NCBI GenBank assembly: GCA_902783905.1
Contig: CACZSP010000301.1
Span: 1-6,006, forward strand
Direction: 5' to 3'
DNA: 6,006 nt
From: an uncultured Ruminococcus sp.
GTDB lineage: Bacteria; Bacillota; Clostridia; Oscillospirales; CAG-272
Of the stretch, positions 1 to 5,154 are shown piece after piece. The position numbers were made by a program, and so were the translations under genes. The first letter of the stretch is position 1, and each line of letters starts with the position of its first letter. The notes below the pieces were generated by a model. The model did not search any database. It saw only the letters and a list, made by a program, of their open reading frames with translations, and had not been told where the DNA came from.

Positions 1-1
1 A

Positions 2-412
2 TACGAAAGATATCTTATAGTCGAAAAACTCGTCACCGGCAGAGAGCTCACCTGCGCCGTTCTCGACGGCGAGGCGCTTCCGCCTGTCGAGATCATCCCC
101 AAGTCGGGATGGTACGACTACGCGAACAAATATCAGAGCGGGGCGACCACCGAGATCTGCCCGGCTCCGCTGACCGAAGAACAGACGGACGAAATAAAGC
201 GCCTCGCGCTTCTCGCCTTCGAATCTCTTCGCATGGAGGAATACGGACGCGCCGATTTCATCCTGTCGGACGACGGCAGATTCTTCTGTCTCGAACTCAA
301 CGCTCTCCCCGGGATGACCCCGACCTCCCTCCTTCCGCAGGAGGCGGCCGCCGTCGGTATCGACTACGCCTCCCTTTGCGAGAAACTGGTCGAAATGGCG
401 ATGAGGAAATGA
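2..412 (+). CDS. ddl: D-alanine--D-alanine ligase, 3' part (5' end outside window)
   Basis: This is the C-terminal 136 residues of an ATP-grasp ligase that joins two D-alanines for peptidoglycan precursors in the cytoplasm. The frame enters at base 2 and stops with TGA at 410-412. Visible family marks, numbered from the first visible residue: the omega-loop KSGWYDYANKY (34-44) with the Tyr typical of D-Ala-D-Ala rather than D-lactate ligases; GRADF (82-86) with Arg83 and the metal ligand Asp85; LELNALPGMTPTSLLP (97-112), holding metal ligands Glu98 and Asn100 and the substrate-binding Gly-Met-Thr and Ser-Leu-Leu stretch. The family is usually about 350 residues, so roughly the first 60% lies outside the window. 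It is convergent with the minus-strand nitrogen operon and functionally unrelated to it. The family is certain; specificity is inferred from the omega loop. Confidence 0.95.
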   Translation, partial: YERYLIVEKLVTGRELTCAVLDGEALPPVEIIPKSGWYDYANKYQSGATTEICPAPLTEEQTDEIKRLALLAFESLRMEEYGRADFILSDDGRFFCLELNALPGMTPTSLLPQEAAAVGIDYASLCEKLVEMAMRK

Positions 413-470
413 ATAATTAAAAATGAAAAATGAACTCAATTTTTCACTTTTAATTTTTCATTTTTCATTC
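413..470. repeat. A/T-only palindromic repeat after ddl
   Basis: This is a tract built almost only from A/T with scattered G or C, using the units AAAAATGA and TTTTTCA. Bases 416-431 pair with 439-454 (15 of 16 positions) around a 7-base loop, and two further TTTTTCA units follow (455-469). It begins right after the ddl stop. Such A/T palindromes recur in clostridial intergenic DNA (from memory, not checked). On the plus strand the hairpin is followed by TTTTTC, so it might weakly terminate ddl transcription, but the stem has almost no G-C pairs. Confidence 0.6.
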
Positions 471-510
471 TGCCCACTGTCAACTTCAAACATCTGTCAG
501 CCGAATTTTT

Positions 511-547
511 GGGGCTGTTAAAAAAGTCAGACTTTTTTAACAGCCCC
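511..547 (-). terminator. Perfect hairpin, probable terminator between convergent genes
   Basis: A perfect 17-bp stem (511-527 with 531-547) has a 3-base loop, GC-rich at its base (GGGGCTG) and A6/T6 at its tip. It begins 7 bases after the stop of the ANTAR gene and sits between two convergent genes, where a shared terminator is expected. It is not textbook: the minus-strand RNA continues with AAAAAUUC and the plus-strand RNA with UUUAGU, so neither direction has a long U tract outside the stem. It may act bidirectionally, or protect the 3' end of the message. Confidence 0.65.
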
Positions 548-554
548 TTTAGTA

Positions 555-1142
555 TTACCTGCCGTAAGTATTGATTATCTCCTCGGCGGCGGTCTTTTTC
601 GGAATGCAGCGGTCCATCGCCTGCTTTTCGATAAACCGGTGAGCGTCGGGCTCGGTCATTTTCAGTTCGCTGATGAGCAGCCACTTGGCCCGGTTGACGA
701 TACGTATCTCGTTCATCTTTTCTTCGATCGACTGCGCCTTGCGCTCGGTCCCGCGTATGCGCTCCCTCGCGCTGATCAGCCATTCGGAGGCAAGCTGAAA
801 GGAGGAACGTGAAACCGGCTTCTGCATAACGAAAACGCCGTTCGACGAAAGTCTGTCCGAATACTCGGAATACTGCTCCGCTCTCGCCAGAAAAAGCACC
901 GCGGTACTGCCTGACGAGACCGAATCGACGGCAAGGCGGACTCCGGAATCGTCGGGAAGCGGGGAGTTCACGATGGCAATGTCAAACTCGCGTTCGGTCA
1001 GGGCGCGCCTCGCGGCTGCCGATCCCGATACGAAGCAGACGGGAGAAAAAAACGGAGGAGAAAAGATTTCGGGAAGAGCCTGATTGAATTTTTCCGACGC
1101 CGAAACGACCAGAACGCTGTAAGAACGTTCCCTCAAATTCAA
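555..1142 (-). CDS. ANTAR-domain response-regulator-like protein (receiver lacking the phosphoacceptor Asp)
   Basis: A 195-residue protein with an N-terminal CheY-like receiver fold (about 7-125), a helical linker (126-140) and a C-terminal ANTAR domain (about 141-195, with IVNRAKWLL at 148-156 and KQAMDRCIPKKTAAEEII at 173-190). ANTAR proteins bind paired RNA hairpins and prevent transcription termination; relatives beside glnA in Clostridia are thought to control nitrogen genes. The receiver keeps Lys108-Pro109 (MQKPV) but has Asn59 where the phosphorylated Asp should be (DIAIVNSPLPDDSG, 54-67), and SAS at 13-15 instead of the acidic pair after strand 1. It is thus probably controlled by ligand, partner or level rather than by phosphorylation. 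The start is TTG at 1142-1140, because an in-frame TAA lies at 1167-1169 and a poly-G ribosome site sits 6 bases upstream. It follows glnA after a 399-bp repeat-filled gap. The ANTAR call is strong; the target is inferred. Confidence 0.85.
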   Translation of the reverse strand: MNLRERSYSVLVVSASEKFNQALPEIFSPPFFSPVCFVSGSAAARRALTEREFDIAIVNSPLPDDSGVRLAVDSVSSGSTAVLFLARAEQYSEYSDRLSSNGVFVMQKPVSRSSFQLASEWLISARERIRGTERKAQSIEEKMNEIRIVNRAKWLLISELKMTEPDAHRFIEKQAMDRCIPKKTAAEEIINTYGR

Positions 1143-1148
1143 ACGTAT

Positions 1149-1165
1149 CCCCCCCCCTTTTTTTT
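1149..1165 (-). promoter_or_regulatory. A8G9 homopolymer ribosome-binding site of the ANTAR gene
   Basis: Read on the minus strand, eight A (1165-1158) run directly into nine G (1157-1149), then ATACGT and the TTG start. This is the only purine-rich Shine-Dalgarno candidate for the gene, and the last G is 6 bases from the start. Because the tract lies before the start codon, gaining or losing a base would change ribosome-site length or context but not the reading frame. Homopolymer length may also be a sequencing or assembly error. Confidence 0.7.
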
Positions 1166-1170
1166 CTTAA

Positions 1171-1540
1171 GCGGCTGTTCAGAAACCCAAATTTTATCCA
1201 GGCAAAACGATTACTGCTGAACTAAAGGCAGTTTGCGTTTATGCCCAACAATCCCTCAGTCACGCGACGAGCGCGCGACAGCTCCCTGCCAAATTGGCGT
1301 GCACAAGGGAGCCAATGATGCGGGCGATTCTTCGGGTGTCCATGTTGTTTCAAAAATCTTGTCGAGATTAATAATCAGGAAGCGCTCGTGCCGCCTAAAC
1401 GCACGATTCACTGTATTCTTGCCTCCCTTGTGCAAAGGGAGGTGGCATGCGAGGCAAAGCCGAGCATGACGGAGGGATTGTTACCGGACAAATCGGTTGC
1501 TGCCTGACAAAGGCGGTTTTCATCAAGAAACAACAATCCC
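1171..1540. repeat. Mosaic of hairpin-rich repeats filling the glnA-ANTAR spacer
   Basis: No convincing gene lies in this gap. It is built from modules sharing the word AACAATCCC or its complement GGGATTGTT: at 1247-1255 (forward), 1474-1482 (reverse) and 1532-1540 (forward, ending one base from the glnA stop). The core 1247-1482 is an inverted-repeat unit listed separately. The left flank (1171-1246) and the right module (1483-1531) seem to belong to the same mosaic. The right module has two small stems, ACCG/CGGT and GCCT/AGGC, both with loops starting GACAA on the plus strand. I associate such DNA with non-coding, MITE-like repeats in uncultured Clostridia, from memory only. No transposase is present. 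Confidence 0.55.
1247..1482. mobile_element. Composite MITE-like element with long imperfect terminal inverted repeats
   Basis: Two related modules face each other: copy A (1247-1315) and copy B (1419-1482), around a 103-bp spacer (1316-1418). Outer ends: 1247-1262 matches the complement of 1467-1482 at 15 of 16 bases. Inner ends: the complement of 1300-1315 matches 1419-1434 at 15 of 16. Each copy folds into two hairpins. In B these are 1422-1429/1435-1442 (8 bp, loop GTGCA) and 1446-1450/1464-1468, continued across a GA/GA mismatch by 1453-1455/1459-1461. In A they are 1281-1287/1306-1312, with an inserted mini-stem GCCA/TGGC, and 1259-1266/1272-1279 (one mismatch). The size (236 bp), inverted ends and lack of a coding gene suit a non-autonomous element, but I cannot define a target-site duplication. 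Confidence 0.5.
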
Positions 1541-1541
1541 A

Positions 1542-2747
1542 TTACTCCCTGTAAATATCCGCTATCTTCAACGGGATCGATTCTTCGATAAAAACGTCCC
1601 TCGACGCCGTCTTTGCCTCGGAAATGCTCTTCGGAAGCCTTTCCAGCAGGGACAGCGTTTTTTCATCCGCCCTGTACAGGTTAACGTCCAGCGGAGCGGG
1701 AAGCGCGAGCGCGTTTTCAATACCGTAAAGCCCCGCCCTGATCATCAGCGTAAACGCGATATACGGATTCGCGGCCGGGTCGGGTGAGCGAAGCTCGGCG
1801 CGGCGGAACTCGCCCGAAGCCGCGGGGAAGCGGACGAGCTGCGAGCGGTTTTCGGCAGACCAGGACACGTAACCCGGCGCCTTCATCTGCCCGAGACGCA
1901 GATACGAGCTTTCGAGAGGATTGAGAAAGAGCGTCATAGCAGAAGCTTTTGCAAGTATACCCGCGATGGTGCGGTCAAGCTGATCCGAGCCGTCCGCAGA
2001 TCTGACCGAAACGTTGATGTGAAAACCGTTGCCGGGTTCTCCCGAAAGCGGTTTCGGAGAAAAATCGGCGAATAGACCGTTCCGCCGCGCGACCGTCCTG
2101 ACCACCGTCTGGAAGGTCATCACGTTGTCGGCGGCCTCGAGCGCCTCGGCGTATCTGAAATCAATCTCGTTCTGCCCGGGTCCCTCCTCGTGATGGGAGC
2201 TTTCGGGCCGGATCCCCATCTGTTCGAGCGTCAGGCAGATCTCTCTGCGCACGTTCTCTCCCCGGTCTTCGGGCGCTATGTCCATATATCCGGCCCGGTC
2301 GTAGGGAATCCTTGTGGGTTCGTTCCTTTCGTCAAGCTCGAAAAGATAAAACTCCTGCTCGGCTCCGAAGCTGAATGTGTATCCGGATGTCTTCGCTTCT
2401 GCTGCCGTGCGCCTGAGGAGACTGCGCGTATCGCATTCGAACTGAGTGCCGTCCGGCCGGGTTATCCCGCAGAACATACGCACGACTTTCCCGTGCTCGG
2501 GACGCCACGGAAGCCAGGTCAGCGTTTCGGGTTCGGGATGAAGAAAAAGATCGGAACGCGACTCGTCGCCGAATCCCCTGATGGCAGACGCGTCGAACGC
2601 TATCCCGTGCTCGAAGGCCCGCGGAAGCTCGTCCGGCATTATCGAAATGTTTTTCTGCTTTCCGAACACGTCGCAGAAAGCGAGACGTATGAACTTGACG
2701 TCCTCTTCGGCGGCGTACTGAATGATCTCATCTGCCGAGTATTTCAT
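1542..2747 (-). CDS. glnA: Glutamine synthetase, type I
   Basis: This cytoplasmic enzyme makes glutamine from glutamate, ammonium and ATP; type I enzymes are dodecamers. The 401 residues hold an N-terminal beta-grasp domain (about 12-98) with FDASAI (Asp52), then the catalytic domain. Metal and substrate motifs: FGAEQEF (Glu130, Glu132), HHEEGPGQNEID (Glu187, Glu194), GNGFHINVS (His243), ENRSQLVRFP (Arg301, Arg306) and ELRSPDPAANPY (Glu318, Arg320). There is no adenylylation-site Tyr motif. Two oddities: the flap normally reads GYEAP but is GQMKAP here (Lys289 for Glu), and the C-terminus stops about 35-40 residues before that of Bacillus GlnA (444 aa), losing the terminal helix region. The ATG at 2747-2745 has AAGGAG 6 bases upstream. 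It follows the GXGXG subunit gene by 15 bp, and its stop is one base from a repeat arm. All core catalytic residues are kept, so it is probably active. Confidence 0.96.
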   Translation of the reverse strand: MKYSADEIIQYAAEEDVKFIRLAFCDVFGKQKNISIMPDELPRAFEHGIAFDASAIRGFGDESRSDLFLHPEPETLTWLPWRPEHGKVVRMFCGITRPDGTQFECDTRSLLRRTAAEAKTSGYTFSFGAEQEFYLFELDERNEPTRIPYDRAGYMDIAPEDRGENVRREICLTLEQMGIRPESSHHEEGPGQNEIDFRYAEALEAADNVMTFQTVVRTVARRNGLFADFSPKPLSGEPGNGFHINVSVRSADGSDQLDRTIAGILAKASAMTLFLNPLESSYLRLGQMKAPGYVSWSAENRSQLVRFPAASGEFRRAELRSPDPAANPYIAFTLMIRAGLYGIENALALPAPLDVNLYRADEKTLSLLERLPKSISEAKTASRDVFIEESIPLKIADIYRE

Positions 2748-2762
2748 AGATTGCTCCTTTTG

Positions 2763-3482
2763 TCAGTTTGCGGCGTAAAGCCGTTTGTAGGGATTCCCGG
2801 TGTCGGGCGTCACCACGGTGAAGGGGGAATCGAAAACGTTCTGCTCGTCTTCACCGAACAGCCGGCAGTACTCCCGGATATAATCGCGGATCCCGGAAAG
2901 ATCCTCCTCGTTTGCGGGTCTCGCGGACACCTGCCCCGGAAAGACGATATCCCTGCAGTCCGACCGCAGTATCATCCTTCCACCGTGCATTCCGGTACAG
3001 GGAAAATATCCGACGATGCGCTTTTTTTCGGACCTCATCCCGAGAACGATTATGAGTCCGCCCGCCTGATACTCTCCGAGAAAGCTCCCGGCGCATCCGC
3101 CGATGACCATCACCGGAACCTTTTCGCGGTAGGCCTTCATGTGTATTCCGGCGCGGTATCCGGCGTCTCCCCTGACGTAGATCCGCCCGCCCCTCATCGC
3201 ATATCCGGCGGCGTCTCCGATGCTCCCGTGCACGACGATGCGCCCGTCGTTCATCGTGTCCCCGACGGCGTCCTGGGCGTTGCCTTCGACCGTTATCGAG
3301 GCGCCGTTGAGATAGGCTCCGAGAGCGTTTCCGGGAATTCCGCCGATCGTTACCGAAACGTCCGACATCCCCGCGCAGATGAATCGCTGTCCGGAACATC
3401 CGGTAAGCGTGATCTCCTTCCCCGCGGCGCGGATCGCTTCGTTTATTTCACGGAATCCGAGACCGTTTGCAATTATATTCAT
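2763..3482 (-). CDS. Glutamate synthase GXGXG (beta-helix) domain subunit, GltB3-like
   Basis: A stand-alone 239-residue version of the C-terminal right-handed beta-helix domain of glutamate synthase, as in archaeal-type split enzymes; the fold is also related to subunit C of formylmethanofuran dehydrogenase. In fused GltB this domain is structural and packs between the amidotransferase and synthase domains. Glycine-rich beta-helix turns run from about residue 46 to 170: GNALGAYLNGASITVEG (51-67), GDTMNDGRIVVHG (74-86), GYAMRGGRIYVRG (93-105), GEYQAGGLIIVLG (136-148), GMHGGRMIL (164-172). The remaining tail (173-239) is less conserved. The ATG is at 3482-3480. Its ribosome site GGAGG lies inside the last codons of the upstream FAD gene, 12 bases from the ATG, and that gene's stop is 2 bases away, so translation is probably coupled. 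FwdC-like function is unlikely given the operon. Confidence 0.9.
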   Translation of the reverse strand: MNIIANGLGFREINEAIRAAGKEITLTGCSGQRFICAGMSDVSVTIGGIPGNALGAYLNGASITVEGNAQDAVGDTMNDGRIVVHGSIGDAAGYAMRGGRIYVRGDAGYRAGIHMKAYREKVPVMVIGGCAGSFLGEYQAGGLIIVLGMRSEKKRIVGYFPCTGMHGGRMILRSDCRDIVFPGQVSARPANEEDLSGIRDYIREYCRLFGEDEQNVFDSPFTVVTPDTGNPYKRLYAAN

Positions 3483-3484
3483 AA

Positions 3485-4714
3485 TTATACCACACCTCCG
3501 AATTTTTTTCTACGGATTTCGGGAGAAAAAATGAGACTGGACGCCATCTTTTTCGTCAGCTCGAAATCGATCGAATCAAGCGGCGTCTTTTCGCGCACGA
3601 GCGAGGTATATATCCCCGCCCGGTCGGTATTTCCGATAAGCATAAACCCTGTCAGTCTGCCGTTCCGGGTGAAAAAGCGTTTTAATCCTTCGTCTGTTTT
3701 TTCTTCCGTCATTTCCCCGTCGCAGGAACCGGCGGTCATCACGTGAAGACCGAAAAATCCTATCGAGTTCATCGGAATCGCGCTGTCGAAAACGGCGTCG
3801 CCGCCCGCCATGTTGATTCCGGCGGTCCGTCCCTGCATATACGCGTTCGGAAGGATGGCGAGAACGCGCTTGGTTCCGGTCGACGCGTCAAAGCCCTCGG
3901 CGCAGTCGCCGGCGGCGTAGACCGAAGGCAGACTCGTCCGCATTTTCACGTCGACCGATATACCCCGACCGGTATTCCCGCCCGCGTTTTTTACAAGCTC
4001 CGCATTGGCGCGTACGCCGACGGCAAGAACGAGTATATCGAATTCCACCGTCTTTCCGCTTTTCATAAAAGCCGAGTTTTCTTCGAAGCGGACGGCGGTG
4101 TCGCCGAGCAGAAATCTTATTCCGTTCGCTTCGAGATGCCTCTGCACCGTCGCGGCGCAGCCGGCGTCGAGAATACTCGAAAGAACCCTGTCGGCAAGGT
4201 CGCAGACGGTGACGCTGCCGACCCTGTTTTTTATCCCCTCGGCGCATTTCAGTCCGATGAGTCCCGCTCCGACGATAAGCACCCGCGACTCCTTCGTCAG
4301 CGCGCTCTCAAGAGAAAGCGCGTCGTCGAACGTCATAAAGCCGAATTTGTTTTTTACCTTATCGAGCCCTTCCATCGGCGGAACGAAGGGCCGGGATCCT
4401 GCGGCGACGCAAAGTTCGTCGTAAGGCAGAACCGTCCCGTCTTCAAGCGCGACCGTTTTTCCTTCGGGATCGATCGAAACTGCGGTGCCGTAAACGAGCC
4501 GGCAGCCGTTGTCTTCGTAAAAAGAGTCGGGACGGTATTTCATCCGTTCGGCGTCGGTCTTTCCTTCGAGATAGTAAGAGATCAGAGGACGGCTGTAAAC
4601 CGGGCGCCCCTCCCCCGAAACGACGGTTATCCCGCCTTCCCGGTCGACCGTCCGTATGCCTTCGACACATCCGACGGCGGCGGTGCCGTTGCCGATTATC
4701 AGGTATTTTTTCAT
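3485..4714 (-). CDS. FAD-dependent NAD(P)H oxidoreductase of the glutamate synthase operon
   Basis: A 409-residue pyridine-nucleotide-disulphide-reductase-fold flavoprotein, like rubredoxin or nitrite reductase flavoprotein components. The FAD dinucleotide site is at the N-terminus (YLIIGNGTAAVG, 4-15); the NAD(P) site VLIVGAGLIGLKCAEG at 145-160 ends its second strand in Asp172 (VTVCD), which favours NADH over NADPH; the second FAD motif VYAAGDCAEG is at 265-274. There is no redox CxxC pair, so it is not a disulphide reductase. A C-terminal extension (about 310-409) resembles the cap domain of NirB-type reductases. I infer that it plays the part of GltD: it oxidises NAD(P)H and passes electrons through the adjacent Fe-S protein to the FMN synthase subunit. 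I chose the ATG at 4714-4712, overlapping the Fe-S gene stop as ATGA with AAAGGGG upstream; a longer frame to 4786 would add 24 basic residues lying inside the Fe-S gene. Confidence 0.88.
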   Translation of the reverse strand: MKKYLIIGNGTAAVGCVEGIRTVDREGGITVVSGEGRPVYSRPLISYYLEGKTDAERMKYRPDSFYEDNGCRLVYGTAVSIDPEGKTVALEDGTVLPYDELCVAAGSRPFVPPMEGLDKVKNKFGFMTFDDALSLESALTKESRVLIVGAGLIGLKCAEGIKNRVGSVTVCDLADRVLSSILDAGCAATVQRHLEANGIRFLLGDTAVRFEENSAFMKSGKTVEFDILVLAVGVRANAELVKNAGGNTGRGISVDVKMRTSLPSVYAAGDCAEGFDASTGTKRVLAILPNAYMQGRTAGINMAGGDAVFDSAIPMNSIGFFGLHVMTAGSCDGEMTEEKTDEGLKRFFTRNGRLTGFMLIGNTDRAGIYTSLVREKTPLDSIDFELTKKMASSLIFSPEIRRKKFGGVV

Positions 4715-5151
4715 TTTCCGTCGCCCCTTTCCTCGTATACTATCGCCCCGTTGGGGCATCCGGAAACGCACGCGGGCGCGCCGCAAGAGTTTTCAAGACA
4801 AAGCTCGCACTTCTGCATCGTTCCGTTCTCCCCGGGCGCCAGGGCGCCGTAGGGACAGACCAGAACGCAGGTCAGGCATCCGACGCACTTCTGCCTGTCG
4901 ATCTTTACTACGCCGTCCTTTTTCGATATGGCGCCGGCAATGCAGCTTTTGACGCATATCGGATCGTCGCAGTGGCGGCAGGAAACGGCGAAGGTGATAC
5001 GGTCGTCCCCTTCAACGTGTATGCGGGGGAATATCTTTTTGTCCTTCAGCGCGAAGGCCATGTCGCGCAGGCCTGAATTTGCGAAGGCGCAGTTGTATTC
5101 GCAAAGGTGACACCCGAGGCACCATTCTTCGTTAACGTAAACGCGCTTCAT
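4711..5151 (-). CDS. Ferredoxin-type protein with four predicted 4Fe-4S clusters
   Basis: A 146-residue soluble electron-transfer protein of the HycB/DmsB-like ferredoxin family. Four cysteine groups are visible: C11-C14-C17-C21, C58-C61-C66-C70, C89-C92-C95-C99 (followed by Pro) and C115-C118-C128-C132 (followed by Pro), with one extra Cys at 123. That arrangement is the usual pattern for four 4Fe-4S clusters wired in pairs. There is no signal peptide, so it should act in the cytoplasm. It lies between the FMN synthase gene (3-bp gap) and the FAD oxidoreductase gene (4-bp ATGA overlap), which suggests it relays electrons between these two, replacing the N-terminal Fe-S domain of classical GltD. 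The ATG at 5151-5149 has GGGGGA upstream inside the end of the previous gene. The family is sure; the partners are inferred from context. Confidence 0.92.
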   Translation of the reverse strand: MKRVYVNEEWCLGCHLCEYNCAFANSGLRDMAFALKDKKIFPRIHVEGDDRITFAVSCRHCDDPICVKSCIAGAISKKDGVVKIDRQKCVGCLTCVLVCPYGALAPGENGTMQKCELCLENSCGAPACVSGCPNGAIVYEERGDGK

Positions 5152-5154
5152 TTT

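Noticed and set aside
109..420. Plus-strand open frame overlapping the end of ddl.
   Set aside because: It is a different frame of the ddl coding region, and its Arg-rich product has no recognisable features.
1175..1215. Possible separate promoter for the ANTAR gene: a GATAAAAT word on the minus strand as a -10 box.
   Set aside because: No acceptable -35 hexamer lies 16-18 bases upstream, and AT-rich words are common in this repeat. Not supportable from sequence alone.
1256..1487. A minus-strand open frame of about 75 codons running through the whole inverted-repeat element, ending at 1258-1256.
   Set aside because: It has no ATG and no ribosome site (only an internal GTG), and the sequence is made of hairpin repeats. 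Opposite-strand and other-frame ORFs are equally open (for example 1233-1469). Treated as repeat DNA.
1483..1531. Two adjacent small stems tested as a possible ANTAR RNA target site between glnA and the regulator gene.
   Set aside because: The loops are 7 and 5 bases, not hexaloops with A at position 1 and G at position 4, and the stems are only 4 bp. A real target would more likely lie upstream of the operon, outside the window.
4715..4786. Longer start for the FAD oxidoreductase adding 24 N-terminal residues.
   Set aside because: The extension is Arg-rich, lies wholly inside the Fe-S gene, and precedes the FAD-binding strand that normally begins at the N-terminus. The ATGA overlap start fits the operon better.
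2190..4852. Two long plus-strand open frames (2190-3746 and 3743-4852) antisense to glnA, the GXGXG gene, the FAD gene and the Fe-S gene.
   Set aside because: The proteins are low-complexity, rich in Arg, Gly and Pro, show no recognisable domain, and cover several clearly identified minus-strand genes. Their openness comes from the codon bias of the opposite strand.
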